A DNA stretch of 64,000 nucleotides from Tetrahymena thermophila SB210 (lineage: Eukaryota > Ciliophora > Oligohymenophorea > Hymenostomatida > Tetrahymenidae). Position numbers and translations under genes: made by a program. The stretch is from assembly GCF_000189635.1 (NCBI RefSeq), contig NW_002476368.1, forward strand, positions 124,001 to 188,000. The letters run 5' to 3'. The notes beneath the pieces were generated by a model, which saw only the letters and a list, made by a program, of their open reading frames with translations, was not told the DNA's origin and searched no databases. Numbering within the stretch: position 1 is the first letter of the stretch; every line of letters begins with the position of its first letter. Positions 1-12,214 of the stretch are shown one piece after another.

Positions 1-675
1 GTTAGCCAGATAATACACGCCTAAAAGAGCTAAACTTACTATTTAGTTTGTATATAAGCTGCTCCAATTCTCAACTACTAAAGAATCAAGAGATAAGCAA
101 TTAGCTCCAGTTCCAAAATCATAAGTTTTACAAGATTTTATTATATATATTATACTTAATTACTTAACTACTTCCTCAGTTGAATAGCCAGTAATTTCTA
201 ATTTTGAGCAACTAGAAATAGCGTCATCTAAATTTGTCTTTATATCATAACCATCATATGGATAATTATGCTGAATATAATATCCTTATAATAAAATAAT
301 TAATTAATTATTTTTTAAATAATTTAAAAATATTTTACCACAAAACTGTTGCATATTAGTAATAATAAGATTTCCTACTATTATTCCTCCAATACCACCT
401 ATAGATATCATCAGCAATATAATTATAGCTATTCTTTACCATCTTTAATTTCTGGTATAAAACCATATTAAAGAATTGATTAAAGCTACTACAATTATCA
501 GAGAACTTAAGATTATAATAGCAGTTTGTATGCCTGTTTAAATCTGTAAATCTGATATATGTTTTGACGAAACAATTGCAAGTATACAGCCTGCTAAAGC
601 TATAACTGCATTTAGACAATTAAATATCAATAAAGTTTTATTATTTTTAACAAAATTCTATTAAATTTGATTCAT
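1..675 (-). CDS. Tetraspanin-like multi-pass membrane protein, 3' end outside the window
   Basis: Read with TAA/TAG as Gln. Exon 1 is 675-339, starting at the ATG at 675-673. A 54-bp GT...AG intron (338-285) follows, and exon 2 runs open from 284 to the window edge, so the C-terminus is missing. About 205 residues are visible. Three hydrophobic segments lie in the first ~110 residues (for example LLIFNCLNAVIALAGCILAI). The chain then reaches an FCG motif at the splice site and continues into a hydrophilic stretch with several cysteines. A final hydrophobic run starts at the edge (IVSLALLGVYYLA). That is the layout of tetraspanins: TM1-3, large extracellular loop, TM4. The classical CCG motif is absent, so the family name rests on topology. 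Intron position and phase match the gene at 54950-56074, which suggests a paralogue. Confidence 0.72.
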
Positions 676-1684
676 TTTGTTTTAGCTGTCGTTTTAATAA
701 ATTATACAATTTATATTTATTATAAAATTAATGATTATATTATAATTAAAAATTAATTATTTGTCTGAAGCACTTAAATAATATACAAGTAAGAATTTAG
801 TTAATAGAAAAAAAATACCTTATATGGAAATTAATATCTTATCATCCAAATTAACAAATCAGGGCTAATAAATTTGTCTATTATGATCAAATAATTAAAA
901 ATAATAAATTAATATATAATTATCTTTTATTAATTCCTTATCGGATTGTAATTTTGGCTTGAAATTTAATTTAATAAGGCGCATCACTATAACATTACTG
1001 TTGAATTGTAAGTGGTATTAAAAAAATAGTTCCAAATGGATTTTATATTTCTCTCAAACAAAGAAAGGATTATTTAAAATATTTTATTTGCATAAAAATA
1101 AGAGATTGCTGCATACAATTAAGTAAAAAAATTTACTTCCATATACAGCTTAGCTTGTGTTGAGATGCCATAAATACCTTCTAATCAGTTATTACAATTT
1201 ATTTCAATATTTTTGGCATTTTTGGAAATTAAGGTGTTTTAATTTAAAGAAATAGAAAAAGCCTCAATTAATAAATATGATTGAATGCTTATATCTAGTT
1301 TATAAGTTAAATAAACTGTAAAAATTAAAAAAGAATTTTAATATGACTATATAAATTGATTTTATCCTATTGATATTAATTTATTTAAATATCTGCCTTT
1401 TACAATATTATTTATTTTAATTTTAAAAATATTATTTAGATAAAATTATAATTGATTTAGATAATTCTAAAACTAACACAATTTAATCAATAATTTTTTT
1501 ATTAAAAATTATTTTTTTTATTTATCATCTAATTTTTATTAGAATTTGTCAAAGTAGCAAAATCATATAAATACATTTTTTAATTTAAACTAGAATTTAT
1601 TTTTAATATTAGAATTATTAATCCTAATTTTTCTTTATATTTGAATATAGAGATAATAAATATAAGAAGATATTTATTAATTTT
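676..1684. other. Intergenic, nothing recognised
   Basis: Very A+T-rich sequence between the tetraspanin-like gene, which points left, and the first 5S gene. I see no coding-like stretch or RNA gene. The last ~30 bases carry the TTTATTAATTTT leader that precedes the 5S copies. Confidence 0.6.
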
Positions 1685-1804
1685 GTTGTCGGCCATACTA
1701 AGGTGAAAACACCGGATCCCATTCGAACTCCGAAGTTAAGCGCCTTAAGGCTGGGTTAGTACTAAGGTGGGGGACCGCTTGGGAAGTCCCAGTGTCGACA
1801 ACCT
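1685..1804 (+). rRNA. 5S ribosomal RNA, copy 1
   Basis: A 120-nt 5S rRNA beginning GTTGTCGGCC and ending GTCGACAACCT, so the two termini pair as helix I (GTTGTCG with CGACAAC). The internal region carries the usual loop-A sequence (GATCCCATTCGAACTCCGAA) and the 3' half with GGTGGGGGACC. A run of T directly after the gene is the expected RNA polymerase III terminator. The promoter should be internal, as in other eukaryotic 5S genes. Sequence appears identical to the other four full copies. Confidence 0.97.
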
Positions 1805-1938
1805 TTTTGCTTTTTTAAATTAATTTTATCTATGAAAAATAAATAGATTTATTTATTCAGTTATTATATTTATTAAATATTGTTATGATCATAGACTACC
1901 TATTAAATGTATTTATTCACATTTATTTTATTAATTTT

Positions 1939-2058
1939 GTTGTCGGCCATACTAAGGTGAAAACACCGGATCCCATTCGAACTCCGAAGTTAAGCGCCTT
2001 AAGGCTGGGTTAGTACTAAGGTGGGGGACCGCTTGGGAAGTCCCAGTGTCGACAACCT
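1939..2058 (+). rRNA. 5S ribosomal RNA, copy 2
   Basis: Second identical 120-nt copy, 254 bp after the start of copy 1, with the same TTTATTAATTTT leader and a T-run terminator. The spacer after this copy (2059-2169, 111 bp) differs in sequence from the other three spacers. Confidence 0.97.
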
Positions 2059-2169
2059 TTTTATTTTTTAAAAATTGATTTTAATCTAGTATAATAAGTT
2101 CATTTAAGTTAAATAATATTATTGTAATAAATTATAAATTTACTAATTCACTTTATTTTTATTAATTTT

Positions 2170-2289
2170 GTTGTCGGCCATACTAAGGTGAAAACACCGG
2201 ATCCCATTCGAACTCCGAAGTTAAGCGCCTTAAGGCTGGGTTAGTACTAAGGTGGGGGACCGCTTGGGAAGTCCCAGTGTCGACAACCT
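2170..2289 (+). rRNA. 5S ribosomal RNA, copy 3
   Basis: Third identical copy, 231 bp after the start of copy 2. The following spacer (2290-2423) is nearly the same as the one after copy 1, sharing the block around ATAGACTACCTATTAAATG. Confidence 0.97.
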
Positions 2290-2423
2290 TTTTGTTTTTT
2301 AAAATTAATTTTATCTATGAAAAATAAATAGATTTATTTATTTAGTTATTATATTTAAAAAATATTGTTATAATCATAGACTACCTATTAAATGTATTTA
2401 TTCACATTTATTTTATTAATTTT

Positions 2424-2543
2424 GTTGTCGGCCATACTAAGGTGAAAACACCGGATCCCATTCGAACTCCGAAGTTAAGCGCCTTAAGGCTGGGTTAGTA
2501 CTAAGGTGGGGGACCGCTTGGGAAGTCCCAGTGTCGACAACCT
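2424..2543 (+). rRNA. 5S ribosomal RNA, copy 4
   Basis: Fourth identical copy, 254 bp after copy 3. The following spacer (2544-2678) belongs to the same type as those after copies 1 and 3 but contains an expanded TTTA microsatellite around 2580-2620. Confidence 0.97.
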
Positions 2544-2678
2544 TTTTGTTTTTAAATTAATTTTATATGTAAAAAATAAATAGATTTATTTATTTATTTA
2601 TTTATTTATTTATTATATTTTATTTGAATAATAGACTACTTATTAAATGTATTTATTCACATTTATTTTATTAATTTT

Positions 2679-2798
2679 GTTGTCGGCCATACTAAGGTGA
2701 AAACACCGGATCCCATTCGAACTCCGAAGTTAAGCGCCTTAAGGCTGGGTTAGTACTAAGGTGGGGGACCGCTTGGGAAGTCCCAGTGTCGACAACCT
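2679..2798 (+). rRNA. 5S ribosomal RNA, copy 5
   Basis: Fifth and last full copy, 255 bp after copy 4, with the same leader and a T6 terminator. The downstream sequence no longer matches the spacers and leads into a truncated sixth copy at 2910. Confidence 0.97.
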
Positions 2799-2909
2799 TT
2801 TTTATAAATTTTATCATATTCTTTCTATCATAAAAAATAAATAAAATGCTTATTTGTTATTTATTATTAAAAATGAAAATATAAATAAACTTTTATCCTT
2901 ATAAATTTT

Positions 2910-2949
2910 GTTATCGGCTGTACTAAGGTGAAAACACCTGATCCCATTT
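2910..2949 (+). pseudogene. Truncated 5S rRNA relic
   Basis: Only the first ~40 nt of a 5S gene are present. They differ from the intact copies at about four positions: GTTATCGGCTGT in place of GTTGTCGGCCAT, and CACCTGAT in place of CACCGGAT. The match stops after GATCCCATT. The 3' two thirds, including the downstream part of the internal pol III promoter, are gone, so it should not make 5S rRNA. It marks the degenerate downstream end of the array. Confidence 0.85.
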
Positions 2950-3729
2950 AAATGTAAATAACTTGAAAATTAAATATATATATAAATTAGTAATAATAAT
3001 ATTAATTCATCAAATACACATTCGCCAGAGCAATATAGATAATCTAATGTGTTTAAAGGAGTTCAAAAAATTTTTTTATTAAAAAAAACAAATTTAAACA
3101 ACATGAATAGAAAATAAATATTTACTTCTTCTATATCTTTGAAATGGTTATTGTATCATTTATTATTATTATTTTTTTAAATAGTGAATTGAGATTTATT
3201 TATTGAAATTTAATTTAATTTATTATGCATATTTAATCTACTTTTAAAAAAAATTAATTTTAATAAAAAGAATAAATTTGTTACTATAAGAATGCTTCTC
3301 CTATAAGAAAATTTACAAAAGTAAATTTAAAATATCTTTAAGGTCTCTCTCTATCATTAAATTTATATTTATTATATCCACCTTAAAATTAAAAAAATTA
3401 AAAAGGGAGGAGAAGGGGATAGATATTTTGCAATTTGGTGTGTATATTTATATATATAGCTAGCTGTTCCAGTTCTTCTTTAAAAACTTCATTATTAAAG
3501 AAGTATTTAATTTTGGTGTAAAACTAGAATAAAAATTAGATAGATAATACTTCATTATTTAAGAACTAATAAAATAAAATAAATTATTTGATTTAAAATT
3601 AATATTAGTTAGTTTGATTTTCGAAACTGTATTTACATAGAAATATTTATTTAGATTTAAATTTAATTATTAAAATATATTCTTATTAATTAATTAATTA
3701 TGTTGCTTTTATCTTAATGCATTTTAATA
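2950..3729. other. Intergenic between 5S relic and kinase 3' end
   Basis: A+T-rich sequence with no supported gene. It contains a purine-rich tract at 3403-3420 preceded by AT-rich AAAATTAAAAAAATT, one of five similar motifs in the window (see findings). Confidence 0.6.
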
Positions 3730-6700
3730 TCAAAAAAAAGATATATCGAATTCTTAGATCTTTGGCAGATAATTTTTGAAAATTTGATCTATTTAAGCTT
3801 TCAAAGATTCTTCTTCTATTTCTCTCTGCCATAAAAAGAAATTTTTTTGTAGTACATCGTTGTTAAAATCTTGATTTTAATACTTAGATCTTAAATATTT
3901 TTAGAATTCAGTGAGCTTTATATTTTAATCATCAAGCAATATAAAATGATTTAGAGTACAGCATAATAAAATTCTTAAAGAATATTTCATCTTTTCAAAT
4001 TCTGCTTGCTGAGTTTAATCTTCTTCTATTTAGGTATTACTTATTTGATTTAAATTCGATTAAGCTATTTTATTATTTGTTTTGGGTTAAGTTTACTAAG
4101 AAGAAATTGGCAAGCTAGAATTATTAGGTTTTATTTCTGGTTTATTTGATTTTAAATTTGCTTTTTGAGTTTAGGGCGACTTTTATGCAGATATGCTATT
4201 AACTTATGTTTTGGTTGCAACTGAAGATGATGCTGCTGCTTATGGTTTTACTGTTTATTTTTAAATTAAACTGCTTGATTATTGTGTATTTTTATTTTAT
4301 TGAAAAGTGAATTATTTAGACTAGGAGGGAGATGTTTTACTAGGTGTTATAGCTTAGTTTATAGAGCTATTTTAAAGTTATTTATTGGTTGCAAAACTGG
4401 AAAAGCTCTTCGTGTTATTGGAAGTTGCTAGCTGCTTCAATGTAGATGTTACAACTTATGGTGAGTTATTTGCTGTTTTAATTGTTTGAGCTTAGCTACT
4501 TTGTTTAATACTAGATTGAGCACTCAAAGGTGTTGTACTTGCTGAGCTATTTGTTATTTTTTTTATTACGCTATTATTGTTACTCGAAATGCTATTAGGT
4601 TATACTGTCTTTTTGGTTAAGGCAGATAAATTTGTAATACTTTAACTTACTTGCTTAGTTGTGCTTGATGCTGCTGCTGATTGGTGCTGAGGAGATTAAT
4701 TAAAAACTAAACTATTGTGATTTTATTTTACAGATTTAAGATTAGAGTGACTTTTAGATGATCCAATTAAATGCAGGCTTTGCTATGGTGAACTTATATA
4801 AGAGAGACTTGATAGTGTTGCTGAATAAGAGTGTCCATCACCTTAAGATGCTGATTGAATCGATTTATCCTCTTTATATGAGTTTTGTAGACGAGTGTAT
4901 GCAGTCATCATTACAGCTCTAAATGCTATCTTTATCTAATCAGGTAGATTAGATTGTAAAAAAGAGTAATCCTATGGAGCTGAGGTCTCTAGAGGTGAAA
5001 TAATATTTTCTATAATATCAGGAAGGAGTTTGAGAGTGCTTTTGCCTTACTTGCCTTTTATTGCTTTTTCTGATTTCTTGTTTGTACCTTTTGCTAGCTT
5101 TTGTTCCTAGTTTTCACTCGAAGTCTCGGTTTTGTTTTCTTAGTCAGTAGTTTCGTCAATTTCATCTTCTAAATCTTATTCTTTGTCTGATGTCTTTTCC
5201 AAATGCTCAATTTCTTTCACTTAAATAGGAACAAGCTCTATCAATTTTAAGTGATTGTAAAGAATGGTTGACTTTTCCATCCATATTTGCATTTCAAGTT
5301 AAACTTAAGAGAATATTGTTAAGTAAGATTTGCTAAATATAAACTGCGACCAATGGTCTAGATTATAAGTGTTATCACGTTCATCAAGAATTTTGTTTAA
5401 GCCTTGGAAGTAGAAAAGAATAATCCTCGAAAGGAAATAAAGAATTAAATTAATTTCGTTAGTATTAAATTCAGTACTGATAATAATGTTATCTCCGTTT
5501 GCAAAAAGTTCATATACATCTATCAGCTGAGTAATTCTATTTAGCATTTAATTATATGGTAATAGATGCACTTCATAAATGTGCTTTTACGTATTACCAA
5601 ATTGACTGATTTGGAATGTATTTTCTTCTTGACTTTCAGTCTTATTTTTCTTTTAAGATTCACTTGGGGATTCGTTTTCATTTTGGACACTATCAACTGG
5701 CGAAAGTCTGTCTGCAGACGGTGTATCGTCTTCTCTAGATTCTTCTGGTAATACTTGCTGAATCGATGATGAAAAATCAAATAATTTCAGTTTTTTTACG
5801 ATTGGAGATGTTTCTACTTACAAGCTGTTAAGTGATTTGAGCTGCATTTTTTACTTGTAAACTATTTAATTTTCATCTAAAACAACAGGCTCGACTTTTG
5901 GTACTAAATCACCTTGCATATCATGCTCCTTTATAATAGGGAGTTCCAACAGCTAGTTTAGTGTAATCCTTTTGCTCGGATCAATATTCAACATCTTTTG
6001 TAGAAGCTCAACTGTTTCTTACCTAATGTTTTAGTATTTACTTTTCTTTGCTTTCTCAAAGTTAAATTCTGGAGTGCAAACCATCTTAATTCTCTCAAGT
6101 TACATGTAGGTTGTTTACTCACATATTGGAAAATCATTAAACATCATCGCATAAAGCAAAACACCCAAACTCCAAATGTCAACTTGCTAATCGTAGTTTT
6201 TACCATCTAAAATTTCAGGAGCCATATACATAGGTGTCCCTGCAAACCCATCAACTTTATCCTTTTACTACTAAGTAACAAGACCAAAGTCAGCTATTTT
6301 TGGCTAGTCATTTTTCAAGAGAATATTTTACAATTTAACATCTCTATGAATAAGATTAGCTTTCTATATTTCTTTGAATCCTACTAAAATCTAAACAAAT
6401 AAATTTAGAGCTATCTTTTCTGGGATGCAGTGATTATGGAATTTTTTCATCAAATCAGACAACGTGCCTCCTTCACAAAGTTCTAAGACAATACAAGGAT
6501 GGTCTTGCTTATCATAAAAGACCTCATAATACCTGACAACGTACTTAGAATTAACACTCTTGAGCGCATCAAGCTCATTATTCATCATTTTTTTCATTTT
6601 GATATTGTTGATCTATTTTATAGCATACTCATATCCTTTGTAAGTTGAGCATTTGTAAACAGTACCAAAAGTACCTTGTCCTATCTACTTAACAACCTTG

Positions 6701-6777
6701 TATCTCCCTAAAAACTCTATCTTCTGCTTATAATCTGATCTTACTATAACTGGAGCATCAATATTTACCCTATTCAT
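3730..6777 (-). CDS. Ser/Thr protein kinase with long Q/S/N-rich tail
   Basis: One uninterrupted exon of 1015 codons plus TGA, from the ATG at 6777-6775 to the stop at 3732-3730. It contains over 80 in-frame TAA/TAG codons, read as Gln. The kinase domain covers roughly residues 26-300: glycine loop GQGTFG (33-38), catalytic lysine in AIKQ (K54), HRDVKLQN catalytic loop (144-151), DFG (163-165) and APE (186-188). All key catalytic residues are present, so it should be active. The loop and lobe sequence resemble ULK/NEK-like kinases, but I cannot place the subfamily. The remaining ~700 residues are hydrophilic and partly low-complexity (Ser, Gln, Asn, Lys), with a more ordered hydrophobic stretch near residues 410-500 and a structured-looking C-terminal end. 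No substrate can be inferred. Its start faces the gene at 8648 across 1.9 kb. Confidence 0.93.
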
Positions 6778-8647
6778 GCTTCCTTAAACTATTTCTTATG
6801 GTATTAAAATTAAACGCGGTTTTCAGCCCCTGCTAATGACAACGAATGAAATAATATGTAAATTGTAGCCTAAACTCTATACTTATGATGCTGTTTTGGA
6901 GCTATTTTATTTTCTATGAAATATTTTTAATTGTTTCTAGTATGGTAATGTTAATAAGAACTAATAATAACTTAGATTTTTTGATTTAATTCTAAAAAAA
7001 ATAATATAAATCTTTTTCATTCAAAAATAAATGCATTGTTTTCTTTCCAATTAATTGAATAATCGCATTTTGGCTAATTAATTAATTAACAAATAATGCG
7101 CATTCAGTTTTGTATTATAGATCATTTATTATCTCTTTCATAAGCAAGCAAGATAAAAAAGTAACAAAAAAAAAACAAAAAACACTTATTTGTATATTTA
7201 CTTTTTTAAGTGTTTTTTACTTTTTATGTTTTTATGATTATAAATGTAATAATAAACTTGAATGATTAAAGTAATTGATTTCTTTAAATCTCCTCAATTA
7301 ATTTATTAATTCTTTCAAGCATTAATTAATCTTTTTATATATTTATGTAATCGACTTCTGATATCTTTCAAAGAGTAATTAGCACTATCAAATTCAACCT
7401 AATGGTTACATCCTTTAATTTTTTTATTATGTAATTGCATCAATAAATTTTTAGATGATTTCTATTGTTGAAGCAGTATTTTCAAATAAAATAAAATATT
7501 CATAAAGTATTTTCTTTATTTGATGTTTTTTTTTGAAAGTATTTTTATTGATAATTAAAATAGACTAATTTTAATAGGCAAATTATACTGAATAAATAAA
7601 TATTGCATTTTTTTAGATAAGAAATTGTTTCTTTTAAAAAAATATTTATATAAATGTATCTAAAATAAATTAATTATTTTTGAATAATTTAAATCTTGTA
7701 AATACTTCAATAAATATAATTAAATTATTTTATCATAATAGTTTATATTTATTTAACATTATTAAAATTTGAATAAATAAATAAAATATTAAAATCTTTA
7801 AAAATCATATTCTAAATACAGATTTATGTTTGGTATTTTTAAGAAACTGTTTTTACTTTATGCTTATTAAAATTTATTTATATTCCACTAAAAAAATGTA
7901 TTTTGCTTTTAGTTAGTTAGAGTTTGAATTCAAAAACATACTTTATAAAATAATATTAATATTCCTCTCAACTTTCATTTTCAATATAACAGATAACAAA
8001 CAAAAGAAATTTTATATTTTACATTAAAAGAGGTTTGTTTAATGCATAAAAATTTTAGTATTTAACTAATCCAAATTGTATATTTTTGATATAACTTGAA
8101 ATAAGTAATTGATATTTTATTTTATTATAATAAAATAAATAAATAAATCTAAATTTAAAATCTTAAGATTTTCTTTAATCTTTGATAAAATAAAACACTT
8201 ATTAGAGTAGAAAATTCTTCAAAAAATAAATAAAATTTAATGAATTGAGTTTAAGAAATCCAGGGTTAAATTAGAAAGATTATAAAAATATTTTAAAGAA
8301 TTAAATAAATTCAAAACTGAACCGACTCCAATTTTATTATTTTCCCTCTATATCAACCTCCTCCTCCCCTTTCAAAATTTAGAGATTTATTCAACCATTA
8401 ATTTATTATTTTTATGTATATTTTCTATATAAAATTTTATAGAACATTCAAGAATTGAGATTTTATTGAAGTATCTATTTTATTTTTCCAAAACGTACAT
8501 ACACATATAATTTAGATAAATATTATTCAATCCTATAAATTAAGAATTAGGATATTGAATTTTATATCTCATATATTAATTAGTTTTATAAAATTAGTAG
8601 TTAATTAATAGATTAATTAATAAATTGCTTATTTTACTTATCAGTAG
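6778..8647. other. Intergenic between two divergent genes
   Basis: About 1.9 kb of A+T-rich DNA that must hold the upstream regions of the kinase (leftward) and the 1028-residue protein (rightward). I recognise no specific sites. A pyrimidine-rich block at 8355-8372 is one of five similar motifs in the window. GTAAC...AAAAACACTT around 7160-7210 contains an inverted AAGTGTTTTT element that could form a hairpin. Confidence 0.55.
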
Positions 8648-11600
8648 ATGCAAAAAAAATAAGAAATTTAAATTTAAAGCGATAACATAAGAGACAAAAA
8701 TGATTCAATTAGTCTCGATGAATAGTAGCTTTATAATCTACCTTAGAGATAAAAGTTGTTATTGAGCGAATAGTATCATTCTATTCGAAACTAATTATCC
8801 ATTCAAAAGTAGAACTAATATACTTAAAAGGCTTAAAAATTAGTCGATGGCATTGATAAGGTGTTGGAATCTGATTTATATTCCTGGGAAGAAGAAAAGT
8901 AGTGGAAATTTAATCTACCTAAAACTGTATTTGAAGGTGATTAGTCTCCAATAAAATTCTTTCAACCAGAACTAGTATATGGCAATTAAGACATGAACAG
9001 GTTAACTCTCTAATAAATGATTTCTATAGAGTAGTCAGGAAAATTTATTGTCAGTGGAAAAAATGAAGAATCATCTAAAGTATGGAAAGTGAGTCCTTGG
9101 ATAGTTCGAGGACAAAATTATATTAATGAGTGCTATTATTCAGGGCTAAGCCGTTCTTATTATCAATTACTTTAAATCAAGAAAAGATTAGGATGGAAAT
9201 ATGCTTAAAACTAGTTTCTTGGATATAAGCTTTTTAGACCAAACTTTTTTAATGGATTAATTGGTATTTCTTGTGTATTTACTAAGTTGGCATCTATAAC
9301 TATTGGTACTTAGCAATTAAATATCTAAGGTAAGGACTAAATTTTAAATGAAATAGCAAGAGAGAGGAAAAAAGAAACTATAAAGATGTATTAGCCTGAA
9401 ATTAAAACAAGCTTTTTTGAATACTTCAGAATAAAAAATGATGAGGTTTTCTATGACGAGATTAGTAATCAATTTTACTAAAATTTGAAAAGCGTAAAGG
9501 AACAGCTGGAATCATAAAATCGAATTGAAGATTTTAATACACTCTAAAAGGCATTCGAAATGGCTGCTAACGAACTAGAAAAAAGTAGATTAAGTGAGCT
9601 GGAGAAAATGAATGTAGAAGAAAAGGAAGCCTTACATAAAATTTTTAATGAAAAATAAGAGCTTCTTTTTAGCATGATTTTATCATCAAAATACATAAAA
9701 GATAAGTAAGTGTAAGAACATTTCATAGAATTAATAAAAGTTACTTAAATTACAGAAAACCATTACTTTAAACTTGAAAACGATTTAAAGGAGTATGCTA
9801 AATAAGAATAAAATAATTTATCTGATAAGCACCCAATAAAATCAAAAGTATTTTCTTGGATAGAGCATCAAATAAATGAATTTATGACAGCAAAGAGAGC
9901 TGAATTGTAGATTGAGTGCAATGCTCAGATCATCAAAGAATTAGAAGATAATAACCTTCACTCTTATGCAAATTAATTTAGAAGATATACTGAATTTTAG
10001 TAAAATCAAGATGCTATTTATGAGTAAAACTATGAAAGAATCTAAAAAATTAAAGATGAACCTAGCAGAGTTTTTAAGACATTTGAATAAAATAAGAAAC
10101 CTTACAAAATATTGAGCGATGTTTCCTACTTAGGAGAGACTTATTATTTTTTTGACGAAGCAAAGACTCATTTAACACCTACAAGCTTCTTAGGATGGAG
10201 GTTAGCTTTGCTATTTACTAGATATAAGGCTTGGACAAAAAATGTTTATAACATTTTAATTGACAATATGATAAATGGAGAATTAGGGTTAAAGGCTTTA
10301 TTCAAAACAAAACCCTTTCCTAGAGATTATAATCTAGACATAAAGACTGGCTAATTGTAAGAAAAGTTAGTCGATCCTTATATTTATAGCTTAAAAGAAT
10401 CTCTTAATTCAATAAAATAATCTCTTAGAGACTTTGAAGCCTAGCCTGACAGAGGTATTATTGGAAAGAGTATCTCTAGAGTTTTCAAATAAATCGAATG
10501 CTTAATTAGATTAGCTTTAACAGCTAGTTTCATTGGAATTGGTATGCCTGTAGGAATTATGATTAATACTACTTTAAGTTTCTTACTTGCTGTTACATCT
10601 TGGGCTTGGATTCCTGCTTGTCTTGTATTAAGATAGATCTTCAATATGCTTATATTTGATCTTGATTATCCTCATAGCATCGACTCTAGAAGATAAAATG
10701 ATTAAAGAGTCATTAGTTCATAATTTTTTCCACTCCCAGCAGTAGTTTTTGACATGTTTGTAGATTATTTAGAAGTTAGTATCAGTTTGGCTAGTGCATT
10801 CATTATACATCCAGCTCTATCCACATTTAACTTTGCTATTACTGCTTTAAGACGTGCAGGATAAAGCTTGAGTGACGACATTATGTGCTTAATTATCTCC
10901 TTAATAGGTAGACAGCCTGAAATCGATACTTTCTTAGCATGGAAAGTAGGTAAGGCAGGAGATGAGCAATAACAAATTTACTCAATGAACATTGAAGATG
11001 TTTAATTCTTGGTGAGAGCTCGTTTAGAGGAAATTGAATTGGAAGAGTATCAAAGTAGATTATTAAATAAAATAAATGAACCAAGTTTTATTTTCGATAA
11101 TTTATCAAAAAATTTATTTCAGTTTTATGATCTTCGTTAACCAGATAATAGAATAATTATTTCTAGCATAGAAATGTATATCTAGATTTTATAAAAGCAA
11201 ATTGAAGAAAGAAAGAAAAATTACCCTTTACTACCAAAATGCAACATTAAATTCACAGATGAAGAGCTTTAAAAGCTTTTCTTTTAATCTTAAAATCTTG
11301 TTTAGAGTTTTGTTGAGCCAAGAAAAATGGATTGGGTCTTCTAAAAATTTGAGATAAAATAAAATGATTATAAAAAATTAACAGAGATGGTTTTGATTGA
11401 CATATTCGAAGATTCTGAAATCCTGTATCCAATCAGTGAAGCAGATAAAAGAATATAGATTAAAACAGAAAAAAGAAGCAACTTTGATTCTATTTATAAT
11501 TCCATAATAAGTAAAAGTGGTATTTACTCATAAAACTAAATAAGATTTTAAAAATATAAAAATAACTTCTTATTCCCTTTCATAGGACCAAAAGAAGTAT

Positions 11601-11734
11601 AGTAAAATTTCGATAAAAAGCAAATAAACTATAGCACTATACTCAATCCTGCATGTGAAGCATTTTATTTTGATCACAAAGACTATGAAGAAATAGTTTT
11701 ACCAAAAAATGACTATTAAAATGATAAAAATTGA
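8648..11734 (+). CDS. Large membrane/coiled-coil protein, family not recognised
   Basis: A single open frame in the ciliate code from the ATG at 8648 to the TGA at 11732-11734, 1028 residues with no intron. The ATG lies in an A-rich context and is the most upstream one I found in frame. The N-terminal ~110 residues are polar and Gln-rich. Residues ~110-290 look globular (WKVSPWIVRGQNYINECYYS). Residues ~285-345 are charged and heptad-like (ELEKSRLSELEKMNVEEKEA), a likely coiled coil. Two hydrophobic regions follow: residues ~620-660 (IGIGMPVGIMINTTLSFLLA) and ~695-735 (SISLASAFIIHPALSTFNFA), suggesting a membrane-anchored protein. The C-terminal ~290 residues are hydrophilic. I see no enzyme motif. 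The frame and composition make a real gene near certain; the function is unknown. Confidence 0.9.
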
Positions 11735-12214
11735 ATTATTTTTTTATTTTAAATTAAAATTATTTTTTTTAGATGAAATAATATTTTATTTTGTTTCAGT
11801 TTTTTTAACTTTAAAAACAAAAATCTAAATTAATTAAATTAATTCAAATAAATTTAATTTTATTTAATATATATATATATAGTACCCTAGGGTTCTTACT
11901 ACCTTTTCGGAGGATACATACATTGACAAATAATAATAATATAAATTAAAGTTATAAATTTACTATCAATTTAAAAAAACAATAAAAAGAATGAAAATAT
12001 AAAATGTATAATTTTAGTTTAAAAACATAAAAATTAAATCAAATATTGCCATCTGCTTTAACAAAATGGATAATATTTTAATTTTAGTATTAGCTATAAA
12101 TAAATATGTTTACTTTAAAAATAATTATAAACAATATATATATTAAACCAATCAAAAGGAATTACAAAATTATTTTTAACTTTTATTAAAAGATAAATTC
12201 AAAAATATTTAGTT
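11735..12214. other. Short convergent intergenic region with a palindrome
   Basis: Lies between the 3' ends of the 1028-residue gene and the LRR gene. It contains TATATATATAGTACCCTAGG at 11874-11890, extending into the perfect palindrome ACCCTAGGGT. A related element in the opposite orientation occurs near 27910-27940. No gene seen. Confidence 0.55.

Noticed and set aside
356-619. 87-codon frame on the minus strand with a normal-code look
   Set aside because: Another frame of the same strand encodes the hydrophobic tetraspanin-like exon, with TAA/TAG as Gln and a matching splice site.
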